Assembly: GCA_903873415.1 (NCBI GenBank)
Contig: CAIQOK010000034.1
Location: 1 to 43,961 of the forward strand
Length of the DNA stretch: 43,961 nt
Direction: 5' to 3'
Origin: an uncultured Verrucomicrobiota bacterium
GTDB lineage: Bacteria; Verrucomicrobiota; Verrucomicrobiia; Limisphaerales; CAIQOK01
The notes beneath the pieces are model-generated. The model saw only the letters and a program-made list of their open reading frames with translations, had not been told where the DNA came from and did not search any database. Position numbers and translations under genes: made by a program. Of this stretch, positions 26,035-35,736 are shown one piece after another (positions within the stretch are counted from its first letter, which is position 1; each line of letters starts with the position of its first letter).

Positions 26035-26135
26035 GGGGAGCAGGAGGAAGACGGCGAGGTGCTGCCGGCGGGGTGCTTGCGCGAGGCCATCCTGCGGCTG
26101 AACCCGGCCGTTCCTAAGGAGGCGCTGGAGACGAC
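26035..26135 (+). pseudogene. Relic: possible N-terminal fragment of a type I restriction subunit (HsdR-like)
   Basis: In the same frame as the preceding relic comes GEVLPAGCLREAILRLNPAV, then PKEALE. This resembles the first helix of HsdR proteins (LxxRLRxALxRLNPxLPxEALE). The next domain does not follow. It is short, so this is a motif-level match. Together with its neighbours it supports a collapsed restriction locus. Confidence 0.4.
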
Positions 26136-26159
26136 TAAGCGTTACTTACTAGTTCGGTT

Positions 26160-26535
26160 TGCGATGAGGATAAACCCATCAACACCTGGAAAGACGCGCC
26201 CCAAGGCAGAATCCAGAAGTTCGATGTCGCGGTGGCGAGGAGCTACCTCACGGAAAACGACATGGCGCAACTGCAACGCCTCGTCTCCGCCTATCTCGAT
26301 GTGGCCGAAGACATGGCGCTGCGGCACATTGCCATGACCATGCAGGACTGGGAAACCCGCCTCAACCGCTTCATCGCAGCGACGCGGGGAGATTTTGCGG
26401 GATGCTGGCAAGGTCACCGCCGAAATCGCCCAAGCCCACGCCGAAAGTGAGTTTGAGAAATACCGAATCCTGCAAGATCGACTGTTTGAGTCCGACTTCC
26501 ACCGAATCATCAAGGGACTTCCACCGGCAAGGCTC
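26160..26535 (+). pseudogene. Relic: C-terminal half of a RhuM-family protein, frameshifted
   Basis: The frame opened at 26160 encodes GRIQKFDVAVARSYLTEND, then LQRLVSAYLDVAEDMAL and MTMQDWETRLNRFI. This matches the middle and C-terminal part of RhuM-family proteins. Near 26385-26400 the reading jumps to another frame and continues LRDAGKVTAEIAQAHAESE, then FEKYRILQDRLFESDFHRI. The N-terminal half is missing. One frameshift and one truncation show that the gene is dead. RhuM genes are common inside type I restriction-modification loci. Confidence 0.7.
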
Positions 26536-26860
26536 GCAACGCGGTGCCCATGGCTATGGAGGCCCGATTGGGCGAGGAGCCCTTGGGAACCAGCATGAGG
26601 AGGCGACGGTTTTGGGCGATCAACTTGAGCCGCGCAGTGCGCTGGGGTGCGCTCCAACTCATCCACCGGTCGCGATCCTTGAGCGCGTGGCAGGCGGGTC
26701 CCCACGCCGCCAAGGCGACGGGCCGGGAGTCGATCTCGACGATCTGCCGCAGGAAGTCGCCCGCCGAGGGCGACGCGCCCAGATCGTGGCATTTCTCGAG
26801 TTGGGCATCGAACCAAGCGCGCTACCCAGGCGTGCTCGCCACGCGCACGACGGGGGTGGA
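26510..26860 (-). pseudogene. Relic: DruA/DUF4338-family protein fragment
   Basis: The minus strand encodes WFDAQLEKCHDLGA, DFLRQIVEIDSRPVALAAW, then ACHALKDRDRWMSWS and RLKLIAQNRRLLMLVPKG, ending RALPVEVP at a stop. This matches the central part of the DUF4338 family, known from the DruA subunit of Druantia anti-phage systems and from many stand-alone transposon-associated copies. A TAG at 26822-26824 interrupts the frame upstream, and the C-terminal third is lost where the sequence meets the RhuM relic. Confidence 0.6.
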
Positions 26861-27528
26861 ATCGGAGCCTGCGGACGGATGTTTCGGAATCGTCCTCCCA
26901 CTTCGGTCAAACCTGAAAGTGGGCTTTTGTGCACCGAAATCGCAATTCGCCAGCCATCACGTCATATCCCGCCTCAAACCGAAGGGCCCCGGCCGTGTCT
27001 GGGTGCGGCCAACAAAAGCGCTGACTGTTTGTGCTTTTTGGATGGTCATGGCAGACTCGGAAAGTGAGGTGCCGGTTTGCGAGCGCGCCGGCACCGGCAT
27101 CTTCTGATGCCTGGGGTCGGGTGCGGAACGGAACTCCACGAGTTGTCTCGGACCCAAGGCATCCACGCTGGCAGATTCCCTGCTTCAGTCATTGTAGTGA
27201 CGCCAATCTAAGTGTGTTTGCAGAGCGTCCGTCCGCAACATTCGATTTTCACCGGGGAGGGGGATTCAATCATCAAGAGTCACTTGCCATTACGGGTGGC
27301 GGTTGGTTGGCGTTTTCTCATCGGACACGGATTGGATTATCGGCTGACATGATGGTCCGCATGTCATCAGGGTGAGTACTGCTCCACGATCCATTCAGCC
27401 GCGCTTTCCCTGCAATGCGGAGCGCGCTATTAAACGGGGCTTGCCGGGGTCATCTCATTGCGGAGCATGGGGGCAGCAACGGGTTTATAAGGCCGGTTCG
27501 GAGCGTCTGGGCGGTTGTGGCAACGGAC
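26861..27528. other. Gene-free stretch between the relics and guaA
   Basis: About 670 bp without a convincing gene, RNA or repeat. Small open frames on both strands lack recognisable domains. It may be further degraded island sequence. Confidence 0.5.
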
Positions 27529-29070
27529 CTATTCCCACTCGATGGTGCCTGGAGGCTTGCTGGTGACGTCAAACACGCAGCGGTTGACGCCCTTGACCTC
27601 GTTGATGATCCGGCTGGAAAGTTTCTCCAGCAGCGGGTAGGGGAGTTTCACCCAGTCGGCCGTCATGCCGTCCTGAGACTCCACGGCGCGGATGGCGATG
27701 GTGTATTCGTAGGTGCGTTCGTCGCCCATGACGCCGACACTGCGCACGGGGAGCAGGACGGCGAAGCTTTGCCAGATCTCGTAATACAAGCCGCTGGCCT
27801 TCATCTCCTCCACGACGATGGAGTCGGCATTGCGCAGGATTGAACAACGGGCAGGGGTGACTTCGCCCAGGATGCGCACCGCCAAGCCGGGGCCGGGGAA
27901 TGGCTGGCGATAGACAATTTCCTTGGGTAGGCCTAGTTCGATGCCGAGCTGGCGGACTTCGTCCTTGAAGAGGCACTTGAGGGGTTCGACCAGCGCGAAC
28001 TTCATTTTCTTGGGCAGTCCACCCACGTTGTGATGGCTCTTGATCATTGCCGCCGGATTGCCGGCGATGGGGACTGACTCGATGATGTCGGGGTAAAGGG
28101 TGCCTTGGGCGAGGAACTTGGCTTTGCCGGCGCGCCGGGTGGCGGCTTGGAAGACCTCGATGAAAGCCTTGCCGATGATTTTGCGTTTGCGTTCCGGATC
28201 CGTCACGCCTTTGAGGCGGGAGAGGAAGAGTTTGGAGGATTCCTCGTATTGGAGCTTGAGTTTGAAATGGCGGCCGAAGACCTCGCGCACCACGTCGGCC
28301 TCACGTCCGCGCAGGAGGCCGTTGTTGACGAAAATGCAGGTGAGTTGGCTGCCGATGGCCTTGTGCAAGAGGGCCGCCGCGACGCTCGAGTCGACGCCGC
28401 CACTCAGGCCGAGGATGACCTTTTCCTTACCGACCTGGGCGCGGATTTCATCCACGGCCTGGTCGACGTAATTGCGCATGGTCCAGTTTTTACCGCAGGC
28501 GCAAACGCCCTGAACGAAGTTGGCCAGGATATCCTTGCCGCGGGGTGTATGGGCGACTTCGGGATGGAACTGAAGGCCGAAGAATTTTTTGGACGGCAGC
28601 TCGATGGCGGCGTAATGGGAGTTCTCGGTGGTGGCCACGGCGACGAAATCCTTGGGGAGCTTGGTGAGCTTGTCGCCGTGCGAGTTCCAGACCTGAAGTT
28701 CCTTGGGCAGGTTGTTGAAGAGGGCGCAGTCGCCGTCCTGGACGCTGAGTGTGCCCTTGCCGTATTCCCGCTTGAGTCCTTTTTCGACATGGCCTCCAAG
28801 GAATTTGGCCAGCAACTGCACGCCGTAGCAGATGCCAAGAACCGGCACGCCCAGCTTGAAAACCGCCCGGTCGGGCAGGGGCGCATCCTTGGCATAGACC
28901 GAGGAGGGACCTCCGGAGAGGATGATTCCCTTGGGGGCCAAGGCGGCGATTTGCGCCGCCGGCGTGTCGTAACGCAGGATGACGGAATAGACGTTGCACT
29001 CGCGGATGCGGCGCGCGATGACTTGGGTGTATTGCGACCCGAAATCCAAAATGACAATTTGCTCAGTCAT
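27529..29070 (-). CDS. guaA: GMP synthase (glutamine-hydrolysing)
   Basis: A 513-residue enzyme that aminates XMP to GMP using glutamine and ATP. The N-terminal class I amidotransferase has the triad C81 (GICYG), H169 and E171 (FHPEVAH). The ATP-pyrophosphatase domain has SGGVDSS at 223-229. The C-terminal dimerisation domain contains [13 protein letters not shown] and ends KPPGTIEWE, the standard GuaA ending. The length is typical. It is the last gene of the minus-strand block, 73 bp after the oppC-like gene. Confidence 0.98.
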   Translation of the reverse strand: MTEQIVILDFGSQYTQVIARRIRECNVYSVILRYDTPAAQIAALAPKGIILSGGPSSVYAKDAPLPDRAVFKLGVPVLGICYGVQLLAKFLGGHVEKGLKREYGKGTLSVQDGDCALFNNLPKELQVWNSHGDKLTKLPKDFVAVATTENSHYAAIELPSKKFFGLQFHPEVAHTPRGKDILANFVQGVCACGKNWTMRNYVDQAVDEIRAQVGKEKVILGLSGGVDSSVAAALLHKAIGSQLTCIFVNNGLLRGREADVVREVFGRHFKLKLQYEESSKLFLSRLKGVTDPERKRKIIGKAFIEVFQAATRRAGKAKFLAQGTLYPDIIESVPIAGNPAAMIKSHHNVGGLPKKMKFALVEPLKCLFKDEVRQLGIELGLPKEIVYRQPFPGPGLAVRILGEVTPARCSILRNADSIVVEEMKASGLYYEIWQSFAVLLPVRSVGVMGDERTYEYTIAIRAVESQDGMTADWVKLPYPLLEKLSSRIINEVKGVNRCVFDVTSKPPGTIEWE

Positions 29071-29143
29071 GGTTCAAAACAGGCTGGGAGTGTTTGCCGG
29101 TGGGCCGGCGTTTGGCGAGACAATTTTGCGGGCACCTGGCCGC

Positions 29144-30193
29144 TCATGCCGATCCTTTCACATTCCAAGCGTCGCGCAGGCCGTCCCCGAGAAAATTCAG
29201 CGCCAGGAGCGTGATCACCAGCACGCCCCCCGGAAAGGCGATGAGCCACCAGTAGATCCGGATGGGGTTGATCTGGTCCACGCCCTCGGCGATGAGGGAA
29301 CCCCAGCTGGCCATGGGGGGTTGCACGCCCAGACCCAAATAGCTCAGGAACGATTCATAGAGAATGATGCCCGGCACGGTCAGTGTGAGATAAACGATTA
29401 CGACGCTGAAAACATTGGGAATGATGTGGCGGGTGAGGATGTGCCACGGGCCGGCACCGAGCACCCGGGCTGCATCGACAAATCCGCGGGTTCGCAGCGA
29501 GAGGACCTGGCCGCGGACGATGCGCGCCATAGTTAGCCAGGAAACAGCGCCCAGCCCGATAAATAAGAGCATCAGGCGCAGCTCTTTTGCCAGCCCGGGG
29601 GACTCTTGCACCCAGCTCGCAGCCTTGAGCATCTGTCCCGTGGTGGTCAGCAGCACAATCACGAAGATAATCGACGGCAGGGAATACAGTATGTCGACAA
29701 TCCGCATCAGGACGCTGTCGAGGCGGCCGCCGGCCAGGCCGGCGATGGCGCCCCAGAGCACGCCAATGACCAGGCTGACACTGGCACCCACTCCGCCCAC
29801 CAGGAGGGATATCTGCGCGCCGTAAAGAATCCGCGAGAACACATCGCGTCCGTGTCCGTCGGTGCCGCACCAGTGTCCGGGCCCTGGCGGGGCGAATTGG
29901 GCGTCCGAGAGCTGATCTGGATTATGGATATGGGCGAAGGCGGCGCCGGCGGGGCCGAGGCGGGCGGCGAGTTGGAGTATGACCGGCCAGAGCGCAACGC
30001 TCAGGAGCAGGACAATAAGGATCCCTGCCGAGGTTAGGGCGGGCCGGTTTTTTTTGAAGCGCCGCCAAGCGCGCCGGCCCGGACTTTGGAGTGAGTCGGG
30101 GGTGGTTGCTGGCGCATCTGTTGCCGGGGCGGATCGGGCTACGCCGGGCAGGCCATTGTTGTGTGAGTGCGTGCTCCGGGCCGTTTCATTCAT
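29144..30193 (-). CDS. oppC: Oligopeptide ABC transporter permease (OppC/DppC type)
   Basis: A 349-residue inner-membrane permease. An N-terminal cytoplasmic tail of about 45 residues is followed by a helix near 55-75, a periplasmic loop with GHWCGTDGHGRDVFSR (the OppC hallmark), and five more helices. The coupling EAA loop reads GFVDAARVLGAGPWHILTRHIIPN. It pairs with OppB to form the membrane channel. Its start overlaps the end of the oppB-like gene by 8 bp, so they are translated together. Confidence 0.94.
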   Translation of the reverse strand: MNETARSTHSHNNGLPGVARSAPATDAPATTPDSLQSPGRRAWRRFKKNRPALTSAGILIVLLLSVALWPVILQLAARLGPAGAAFAHIHNPDQLSDAQFAPPGPGHWCGTDGHGRDVFSRILYGAQISLLVGGVGASVSLVIGVLWGAIAGLAGGRLDSVLMRIVDILYSLPSIIFVIVLLTTTGQMLKAASWVQESPGLAKELRLMLLFIGLGAVSWLTMARIVRGQVLSLRTRGFVDAARVLGAGPWHILTRHIIPNVFSVVIVYLTLTVPGIILYESFLSYLGLGVQPPMASWGSLIAEGVDQINPIRIYWWLIAFPGGVLVITLLALNFLGDGLRDAWNVKGSA

Positions 30194-31100
30194 ATTTCAC
30201 GCGTGGATCCAGCAGTTGGTAGGCGAAGTCGACGGCGAGGTTTAAGGCGATGAGTAGCCCGGCATAGAGCAGCGCCAGGCCCACTGTCATCGGGTAATCA
30301 AGATTGATGGAGCTGTTGATGAAATACACGCCCAAGCCGGGGATCTGGAAGAAGTTTTCGATCACAAAGGACCCGGTCAGCAGGTCGGCGAGCATGGGGC
30401 CTGAATAGGACACGACGGGCAGGATGGCCAGGCGGAAGGCGTGTTTGAGGAGGATCGCGTTTTCACCCAGGCCCTTGGCGCGGGCGGCGGTGATGAACTC
30501 GCTTTGCATCGTGTTGAGCATGCCTTCGCGGAGCAGGCGCGCCACCTTTCCTGCATAAAAAAGCCCCAGTGCCACAGTCGGTAGAATCGCGTGGAACGGG
30601 GATTCCCAGAGTGCGACAGGCAGCAGACGCCATTTGAGAGCGAAGAGGGTGACGAGCAGTGGCGCGATGACAAATCCCGGGACGCACACGGCCAGCAGGG
30701 AGAAGAAGCCGCTGGTGAAATCCTGCCATTGTCCCTGTCGCGCCGCACCCAGATAACCGGCTGGCAGGCCGATGCCCAGGGCGAATCCCAGCGCCAAGGA
30801 TCCCAGCAGCAGGGACACCGGGAGCGCCTGGGCGATGACGTCATTGACGGTGTGGTTGCGATATTTCAAGGAAGGCCCGAAGTCGCCGTGCGCCAGATCA
30901 CCCAGATAGCGCAGGTATTGCCGCCAGAGCGGCTCGTCGAGATGGTATTTGGCCTTGAGATTCCGCTCGATTTCGGGCGAGGCCGGCACCCGTTCCCGGT
31001 CAAAGGGGCCGCCGGGGGCGGCGTGGACCATGGCGAAGGCCAAAGCGCTGATGATTAGCAGGAGCGGCAGGGTGAAGGCGATGCGGCGCAGAAAATACAT
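30186..31100 (-). CDS. oppB: Oligopeptide ABC transporter permease (OppB/DppB type)
   Basis: A 304-residue permease starting MYFLRRIAFTLPLLL, with about six membrane helices. The periplasmic part contains LDEPLWRQYLRYLGDLAHGDFG, typical of OppB. The EAA loop is EFITAARAKGLGENAILLKHAFR. The C-terminus ends LDPRVKYE, as in most OppB proteins. The ATG at 31100 lies 2 bp after the oppA-like stop. Confidence 0.95.
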   Translation of the reverse strand: MYFLRRIAFTLPLLLIISALAFAMVHAAPGGPFDRERVPASPEIERNLKAKYHLDEPLWRQYLRYLGDLAHGDFGPSLKYRNHTVNDVIAQALPVSLLLGSLALGFALGIGLPAGYLGAARQGQWQDFTSGFFSLLAVCVPGFVIAPLLVTLFALKWRLLPVALWESPFHAILPTVALGLFYAGKVARLLREGMLNTMQSEFITAARAKGLGENAILLKHAFRLAILPVVSYSGPMLADLLTGSFVIENFFQIPGLGVYFINSSINLDYPMTVGLALLYAGLLIALNLAVDFAYQLLDPRVKYE

Positions 31101-31102
31101 GG

Positions 31103-32794
31103 CTAGTGTTGCCGGCGGGTGCCGGCTTCGGGTTTGCGCCGGATGAACTGCAACGGATGTTGGTCGATCATGTTGGGCCAGATGCCTTGGATTTTTTCCG
31201 GGTCGTAGTAGTTGAGCCCGACATTGAAGAACAGGGGGACGATCGGCAGTTCGTCGCGCACCAGCAAGAGCTCGGCTTCTTGAAACTTTTTTTCACGGGC
31301 GGCCGGATCGGTCTGGCGGTTGGCGCTGCGGATCAGTCCGTCGTAGCGTGCGTTTTTCCACCCGGTGCGGTTGTTCCCGTTGTCGCTGGTGAACATTTCC
31401 AGAAAGGTGTTGGGGTCGTTGTAATCCCCCACCCAACTGGAGCGGGTCAGGTCGTAATCGAGTTGAGACTGGGCGCTGAGGTAGACCTTCCATTCCAACT
31501 GGCGCAATTCGATCTCAATGCCCAGCTCGTCACGCCACATCTGTTGGAGTTCCACGGCGATTTTCTCGTGCATTTTGGCCGAACCTCCGGCGGCGGCATT
31601 GAACATGTATTCGCCGCGTGGGAACCCCTTGCCGCCGGGAAACCCCGCCTCGGCCAGAAGTTTTCGGGCCCGGGCTGGATCATGGCCCAGTCCCGCCGGC
31701 GGGGTGTAGCGGGCGGTGCCATCCGGCACAAAGTGGGAGGCGATCGGCTCGCCGTTGCGGGTGATACGCTGGACCAGACGCTGTTTGTCTATCGCCAAGG
31801 CCAAGGCCTGTCGGACGCGGGGGTCGGTGTAGGGGGGGCGGGTGACGTTGAAGCGGAAGAAATAGGTGCCCAAGTAGTTGAACGGGTGGAAATCGGGCCG
31901 TTTTAGCAGGACATCCAGCAGTTCGGTGGGGACCAGTTCCTTGTCCCAGACGATGTCTGCCTGGCCGCGTTCATAGAGGTTTAATGCGGCGTTGGGGGAG
32001 CCGACGGGCAGGAAGTCGATGATTGCGGAGCGGGTCTGTGCGGCGTCCCAGTAGCGGGGGTTTTTTTTGAGCCGGATTTTGTCGTTGATCCGCCAGGCTG
32101 TCAGTTCGTAAGGGCCGCTGCTGGGCAGGGGGCGGGTTTTGAGCCAAGCATCGCCATGCCGGTCAATGGTCTGGCGCGGCACCACGGACAAGGTCGAAAA
32201 GGCGCACAGGTCAAGGAAGAAGGCTGTCGGCTCCTCCAGTTCCACGCGGACTGTGAAGGGATCCGGGGCGTGGATTCCGAGGAGGTCGGGGTTTTTGATT
32301 TTACCGGCGTAGAAAGCCTCGCCGTTCTTGAGGTGAAAAAGCTGGCCGGCATAGTCCGATGCTGTGGCCGGATCCAGCACGCGGATCCAAGAATAGAGCA
32401 CGTCCGCAGCGGTGATAGGTTCGCCGGTAGACCAGAGCAGATTGGTGCGGAGGTGGAAGGTGTAAGTGCATTGGTCCGGGGAGATTTCCCAGTGTTCTGC
32501 GAGCCCGGGAATGGGGTCTGCTGTTTTTGGATCCAGCCGGGTCAGACCCTCAAAGAGGCCTTGGACAATCCGCATCTCGGCTTGGCCGGTGATGATGGCC
32601 GGGTCGAGTGATTCGGGTTCGAGGCCGTTGATAATGGTGAGGTCCGGGGGCGGTTCGGGGTGGCAGGCGGTTGCCAGCAGGCAGAGGAGAGGGAGGAAAA
32701 GAAAAAGGCCGCAACACAGGTTTCGGCCCGGAGCACCCGCCTCGCTGCGCTTCGAAGGTTCGAGGCGGGGTGAGGAGGGGGCGGTTGGAAACAT
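31103..32794 (-). CDS. oppA: Peptide-binding lipoprotein (OppA/DppA, SBP family 5)
   Basis: A 563-residue solute-binding protein that delivers peptides to OppBC. The N-terminal hydrophobic segment ends LLATAC, a lipobox-like site with Cys near residue 44, so the mature protein is probably lipid-anchored. The family 5 core is clear: EPESLDPA, VRIVQGLFEGL-type start, TYTFHLR, FRFNVTRPPYTDPRVRQALALAIDK and SSWVGDYNDPNTFLEMF. The leader is unusually long (over 25 residues before the hydrophobic part), so a later start is possible. It begins 3 bp after secG and forms a tight oppABC cluster. Confidence 0.94.
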   Translation of the reverse strand: MFPTAPSSPRLEPSKRSEAGAPGRNLCCGLFLFLPLLCLLATACHPEPPPDLTIINGLEPESLDPAIITGQAEMRIVQGLFEGLTRLDPKTADPIPGLAEHWEISPDQCTYTFHLRTNLLWSTGEPITAADVLYSWIRVLDPATASDYAGQLFHLKNGEAFYAGKIKNPDLLGIHAPDPFTVRVELEEPTAFFLDLCAFSTLSVVPRQTIDRHGDAWLKTRPLPSSGPYELTAWRINDKIRLKKNPRYWDAAQTRSAIIDFLPVGSPNAALNLYERGQADIVWDKELVPTELLDVLLKRPDFHPFNYLGTYFFRFNVTRPPYTDPRVRQALALAIDKQRLVQRITRNGEPIASHFVPDGTARYTPPAGLGHDPARARKLLAEAGFPGGKGFPRGEYMFNAAAGGSAKMHEKIAVELQQMWRDELGIEIELRQLEWKVYLSAQSQLDYDLTRSSWVGDYNDPNTFLEMFTSDNGNNRTGWKNARYDGLIRSANRQTDPAAREKKFQEAELLLVRDELPIVPLFFNVGLNYYDPEKIQGIWPNMIDQHPLQFIRRKPEAGTRRQH

Positions 32795-32797
32795 TGT

Positions 32798-33172
32798 TCA
32801 GCGGGCGGCGGCGGGGGCCGTATTGCTGGCCGGTGCGGAGGCAGACTTCGGACTGGCCGGTGCCGGGGAGGAGAGGGGCTGTTTCATCTGCTGCTGCAGG
32901 TTCTCGCGGAATTCGGAACTGCTGCGCTGGGCGTAACGGTTCTCGAGCATTCCGATGACCACGGCGAGCACGAAGAATGTGCCGGCGCAGTATTTGGTGG
33001 CCTTGGTCAGGAAATTTCCCGACCCGGCACCAAACAGGGCGTCGGTGGCACCCGCGCCAAAGGCCAGCCCCGCGCCGGCGTCTTTTTTGGGCAGTTGCAT
33101 GAGGACCAACAAAACCAATCCCGCACAGGCCAGGATCAGAACAAGAGTCAGAAAACCGATGAAAAAAGCCAT
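32798..33172 (-). CDS. secG: Preprotein translocase subunit SecG
   Basis: A 124-residue SecG. It has two membrane helices (about 3-25 and 58-77) joined by the conserved loop with LPKKDAGAGLAFGAGATDALFG. The tail is extended and rich in Ala/Pro/Ser/Gln, common in this phylum. SecG assists SecYE during protein export. The ATG at 33172 was chosen because the open frame further upstream overlaps tpiA. It is 10 bp downstream of tpiA, in the widely conserved pgk-tpiA-secG order. Confidence 0.94.
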   Translation of the reverse strand: MAFFIGFLTLVLILACAGLVLLVLMQLPKKDAGAGLAFGAGATDALFGAGSGNFLTKATKYCAGTFFVLAVVIGMLENRYAQRSSSEFRENLQQQMKQPLSSPAPASPKSASAPASNTAPAAAR

Positions 33173-33182
33173 AAATACGCCT

Positions 33183-33947
33183 CTAAATTGAGTTTTTAAT
33201 AATATCGGCAAAGCTCCGGACTTCCAGCGCCGCGCCGCCCACAAGGGCACCGTCCACGTCGGGTTGGCTCATCAGCTCACGCGAGTTGGACGGCTTGACG
33301 CTGCCACCATACTGAATCCTCACCTTTTTGGCAATGCTTTCGTCAAACATCTTGGCCAGCAGGCTGCGGATGAAGGCGTGGGCGTCCTGGGCTTGCTGGG
33401 TGGTGGCCGTTTTGCCCGTGCCTATGGCCCAGACTGGTTCATAGGCCACGACCGTTTCCACCATTTGTTCCCGGGTCAGTCCGCACAGGCTGCCGCGCAC
33501 CTGGGTGTCGAGCACCTGTTCGGTCTGGTTGGACTCGCGCTCGGCCAGGGTCTCACCCACACAGACAATCGGCTTGAGCGCCGCGGCATGGACTGAGGCC
33601 GCCTTTTTGGCAATCAGCGCGTCGGATTCCTTCTGATATTGGCGGCGTTCGCTGTGGCCGAGAATGACGTAGCGGACGGAAAATTCCTTGAGCATGCCGG
33701 CGGCGATCTCGCCGGTGTAGGCACCCAGGCCGTTTTCGCTCATGTTCTGCGCTCCGAGCCGGAGGTTGGAATCCAGGATGGCTTTGGAAACCTCGCTCAG
33801 GGCCGTGAAGGGAGGGCAGACAACGATGTCCACTTCCTTCACGCTGGCCAGTTCCAATTTCAAACCGTGCACCAGGTCCAGACCCTCGGCGACGGTTTTG
33901 TTCATCTTCCAATTGCCTGCAATGATCAGTTTGCGTTCTTTATTCAT
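33183..33947 (-). CDS. tpiA: Triosephosphate isomerase
   Basis: A 254-residue TIM-barrel enzyme that interconverts dihydroxyacetone phosphate and glyceraldehyde 3-phosphate. Catalytic K14 (GNWKMNK), H98 (LGHSERR) and E170 ([12 protein letters not shown]) are present, as is the C-terminal phosphate loop VGGAALE. Length and start are standard. It lies between pgk and secG on the same strand. Confidence 0.98.
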   Translation of the reverse strand: MNKERKLIIAGNWKMNKTVAEGLDLVHGLKLELASVKEVDIVVCPPFTALSEVSKAILDSNLRLGAQNMSENGLGAYTGEIAAGMLKEFSVRYVILGHSERRQYQKESDALIAKKAASVHAAALKPIVCVGETLAERESNQTEQVLDTQVRGSLCGLTREQMVETVVAYEPVWAIGTGKTATTQQAQDAHAFIRSLLAKMFDESIAKKVRIQYGGSVKPSNSRELMSQPDVDGALVGGAALEVRSFADIIKNSI

Positions 33948-34035
33948 TTGAATGGTGTTGGGACGCGGTCAAAGTGTTCAGAGGACGGGAGACTGAGCGA
34001 TCCGGCTCTGGTCTGTCCGTCCGGGAGGGGGCGGT

Positions 34036-35289
34036 TTATTTGTCAGAGAGCGCGGCCACCCCCGGCAGCACGGCGCCTTCCAGAAACTCCAGGCTCGCAC
34101 CGCCGCCCGTGCTCATGAAGGTCACTTGATCGCCAAGATTGATGTTGTTGATGGCTTTGACACTGTCGCCGCCGCCGATGATGCTTTTGGCTCCGTTTTT
34201 CTGCGTCGCCTCGGCTACGGCTTGGGCCACGGCATTGGTGCCGGGCGCGAAGCGGGCATCTTCGAACATGCCCATCGGTCCGTTCCAGAGAATGGTTTTG
34301 GCTCCGTGGATGATCCGGGCATAATTCGCGGCGGTCTCCTCGCCGATGCTGAAGCCCTCGGCGTCGTCGGGGATGCCTGTTTTGGTGGTGCGCACATCGA
34401 CAAACTCAAACACCGGCCGGCCCTTTTTGTTCACCTTGCCGGTGTCCACGGGAGTGGCGATGACGGTGTCGGTGGGGAGTTGGAAATTGACGCCGAGTTT
34501 TTTGGCTTTCTCTTCGGCGGCCAGGGCGGTTCCTGTGTGATCCGGCTCCACCAGGGATTTGCCCACCTTCTCGCCATGCGCCAACCGGAACGTGTAAGCC
34601 ATGGCGCCGCCGATCAAAATCGTGTCGGCTTTCTCCAGAAGTCGATCGATGACCTTGATTTTGTCGGAGACTTTTGCGCCGCCGAGGATGACGACGAAGG
34701 GGCGAGCGGGGTTTTCGAGTTCATCGCCGAGGAATTTCAATTCCCGTTCCATCAGAAGGCCTGCCGCGCACTGGCCGCCGCGGGCGGCGACGATGCGGGC
34801 CACCCCCTCGGTGGAGGCATGGGCGCGATGGGCGGCGCCGAAAGCGTCGTTGACGTAGACATCGGCCAGACGGGCAAGTTGTCCGGCAAAGGCGGGGTCG
34901 TTTTTTTCTTCGGCCTGGTGGTAGCGGACGTTTTCGAGCAGCAGCACGCCCCCGGGAGGCAGTTCGCCGGCCAGAGACTCCACCTTTTCACCGACGCAGT
35001 CATCCGCAAAATTCACCGGGCAGCCCAGCAGGTCGGCCAAACGTCCGGCAACCGGGCGCAGCGACATTGAGGATTCGCGCTGTCCCTTGGGCCGACCCAG
35101 ATGGGCGGTGAGAATCAGACGTCCGCCCTGTTCAATCAGAAACCGGAGTGTGGGCAAGGTTTCCCGGATCCGGGTGTCATCGGTGATGACCATCTGTCCG
35201 TCTTTTTCCACCAGCGGCACGTTGTAATCCACGCGCAGAAAAACACGCTTGCCTCGCACGTTCAGATCCCGAATTGTCAGCTTTGCCAT
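34036..35289 (-). CDS. pgk: Phosphoglycerate kinase
   Basis: A 417-residue glycolytic kinase that makes ATP from 1,3-bisphosphoglycerate. It has RVDYNVPL at the N-terminus, the substrate motif [42 protein letters not shown] and the nucleotide-binding end [10 protein letters not shown]...[12 protein letters not shown]. The ATG at 35289 starts the usual MAKLTIRDL. It is the first gene of the minus-strand block and probably lies next to its promoter. Confidence 0.98.
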   Translation of the reverse strand: MAKLTIRDLNVRGKRVFLRVDYNVPLVEKDGQMVITDDTRIRETLPTLRFLIEQGGRLILTAHLGRPKGQRESSMSLRPVAGRLADLLGCPVNFADDCVGEKVESLAGELPPGGVLLLENVRYHQAEEKNDPAFAGQLARLADVYVNDAFGAAHRAHASTEGVARIVAARGGQCAAGLLMERELKFLGDELENPARPFVVILGGAKVSDKIKVIDRLLEKADTILIGGAMAYTFRLAHGEKVGKSLVEPDHTGTALAAEEKAKKLGVNFQLPTDTVIATPVDTGKVNKKGRPVFEFVDVRTTKTGIPDDAEGFSIGEETAANYARIIHGAKTILWNGPMGMFEDARFAPGTNAVAQAVAEATQKNGAKSIIGGGDSVKAINNINLGDQVTFMSTGGGASLEFLEGAVLPGVAALSDK

Positions 35290-35322
35290 AAAAATTGATG
35301 TCCTAAAAAAACCGGCCACTAA

Positions 35323-35348
35323 GGTATAGCAGTCTGGCACCGAGTCAA
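35323..35348 (-). promoter_or_regulatory. Candidate promoter upstream of pgk
   Basis: On the minus strand, TGC-TATACC (35331-35323) looks like an extended -10 element. A TTGACT box (35348-35343) lies upstream, but with only 14 bp between the hexamers, which is short. An AGGA stretch follows near the ATG. It is plausible as the promoter of the pgk-to-guaA block, but weak. Confidence 0.3.
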
Positions 35349-35736
35349 AACCAATTCGCCAGAATGCACGGCAGTGATGGCGGCATTGCCTGCTCCGGTC
35401 AAAATGATGGGCGCGGAGGGATTCGGAAATCCGGTTCTTGGTTTTGCAATGGCCGAACAGGGCTCCGGTGCCGGCAGCCGTTCAAAGCCCGAGTCGGAAC
35501 AAAACCGGACCGGGTGGCTGAACACAAGGGGGAAGTTTTAGTCATTCATTCTCAAGAATTTGGGAAATTGAAATTCGGCCTTCGAAGGGGGGCGGCATCG
35601 CAGCCGGAGTTTGAGCGCTGCCAACCGCTTTGTGCGGGCGGGGCGTTTGACCTGCCGGATTTGGGAATAAACGGAGTGGAGTTGGCAGCCCTCTTCGGCT
35701 ATCACAGGAGGAATTGCGAACAATGGCATCAACACA
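35349..35736. other. Gene-free region upstream of apbE
   Basis: About 390 bp with no recognisable gene. At its right end is a strong ribosome-binding site (AGGAGG, 35706-35711) followed at 35723 by a five-codon frame (MASTQ). That frame's TGA overlaps the apbE ATG as ATGA, which suggests a mini-leader cistron. Confidence 0.5.

Noticed and set aside
28105-29214. A 369-codon open frame on the plus strand
   Set aside because: Antisense to guaA, which has all catalytic motifs on the minus strand. Long antisense frames are expected in GC-rich genes.
34126-35070. A 314-codon open frame on the plus strand
   Set aside because: Antisense to pgk, which matches phosphoglycerate kinase over its full length.
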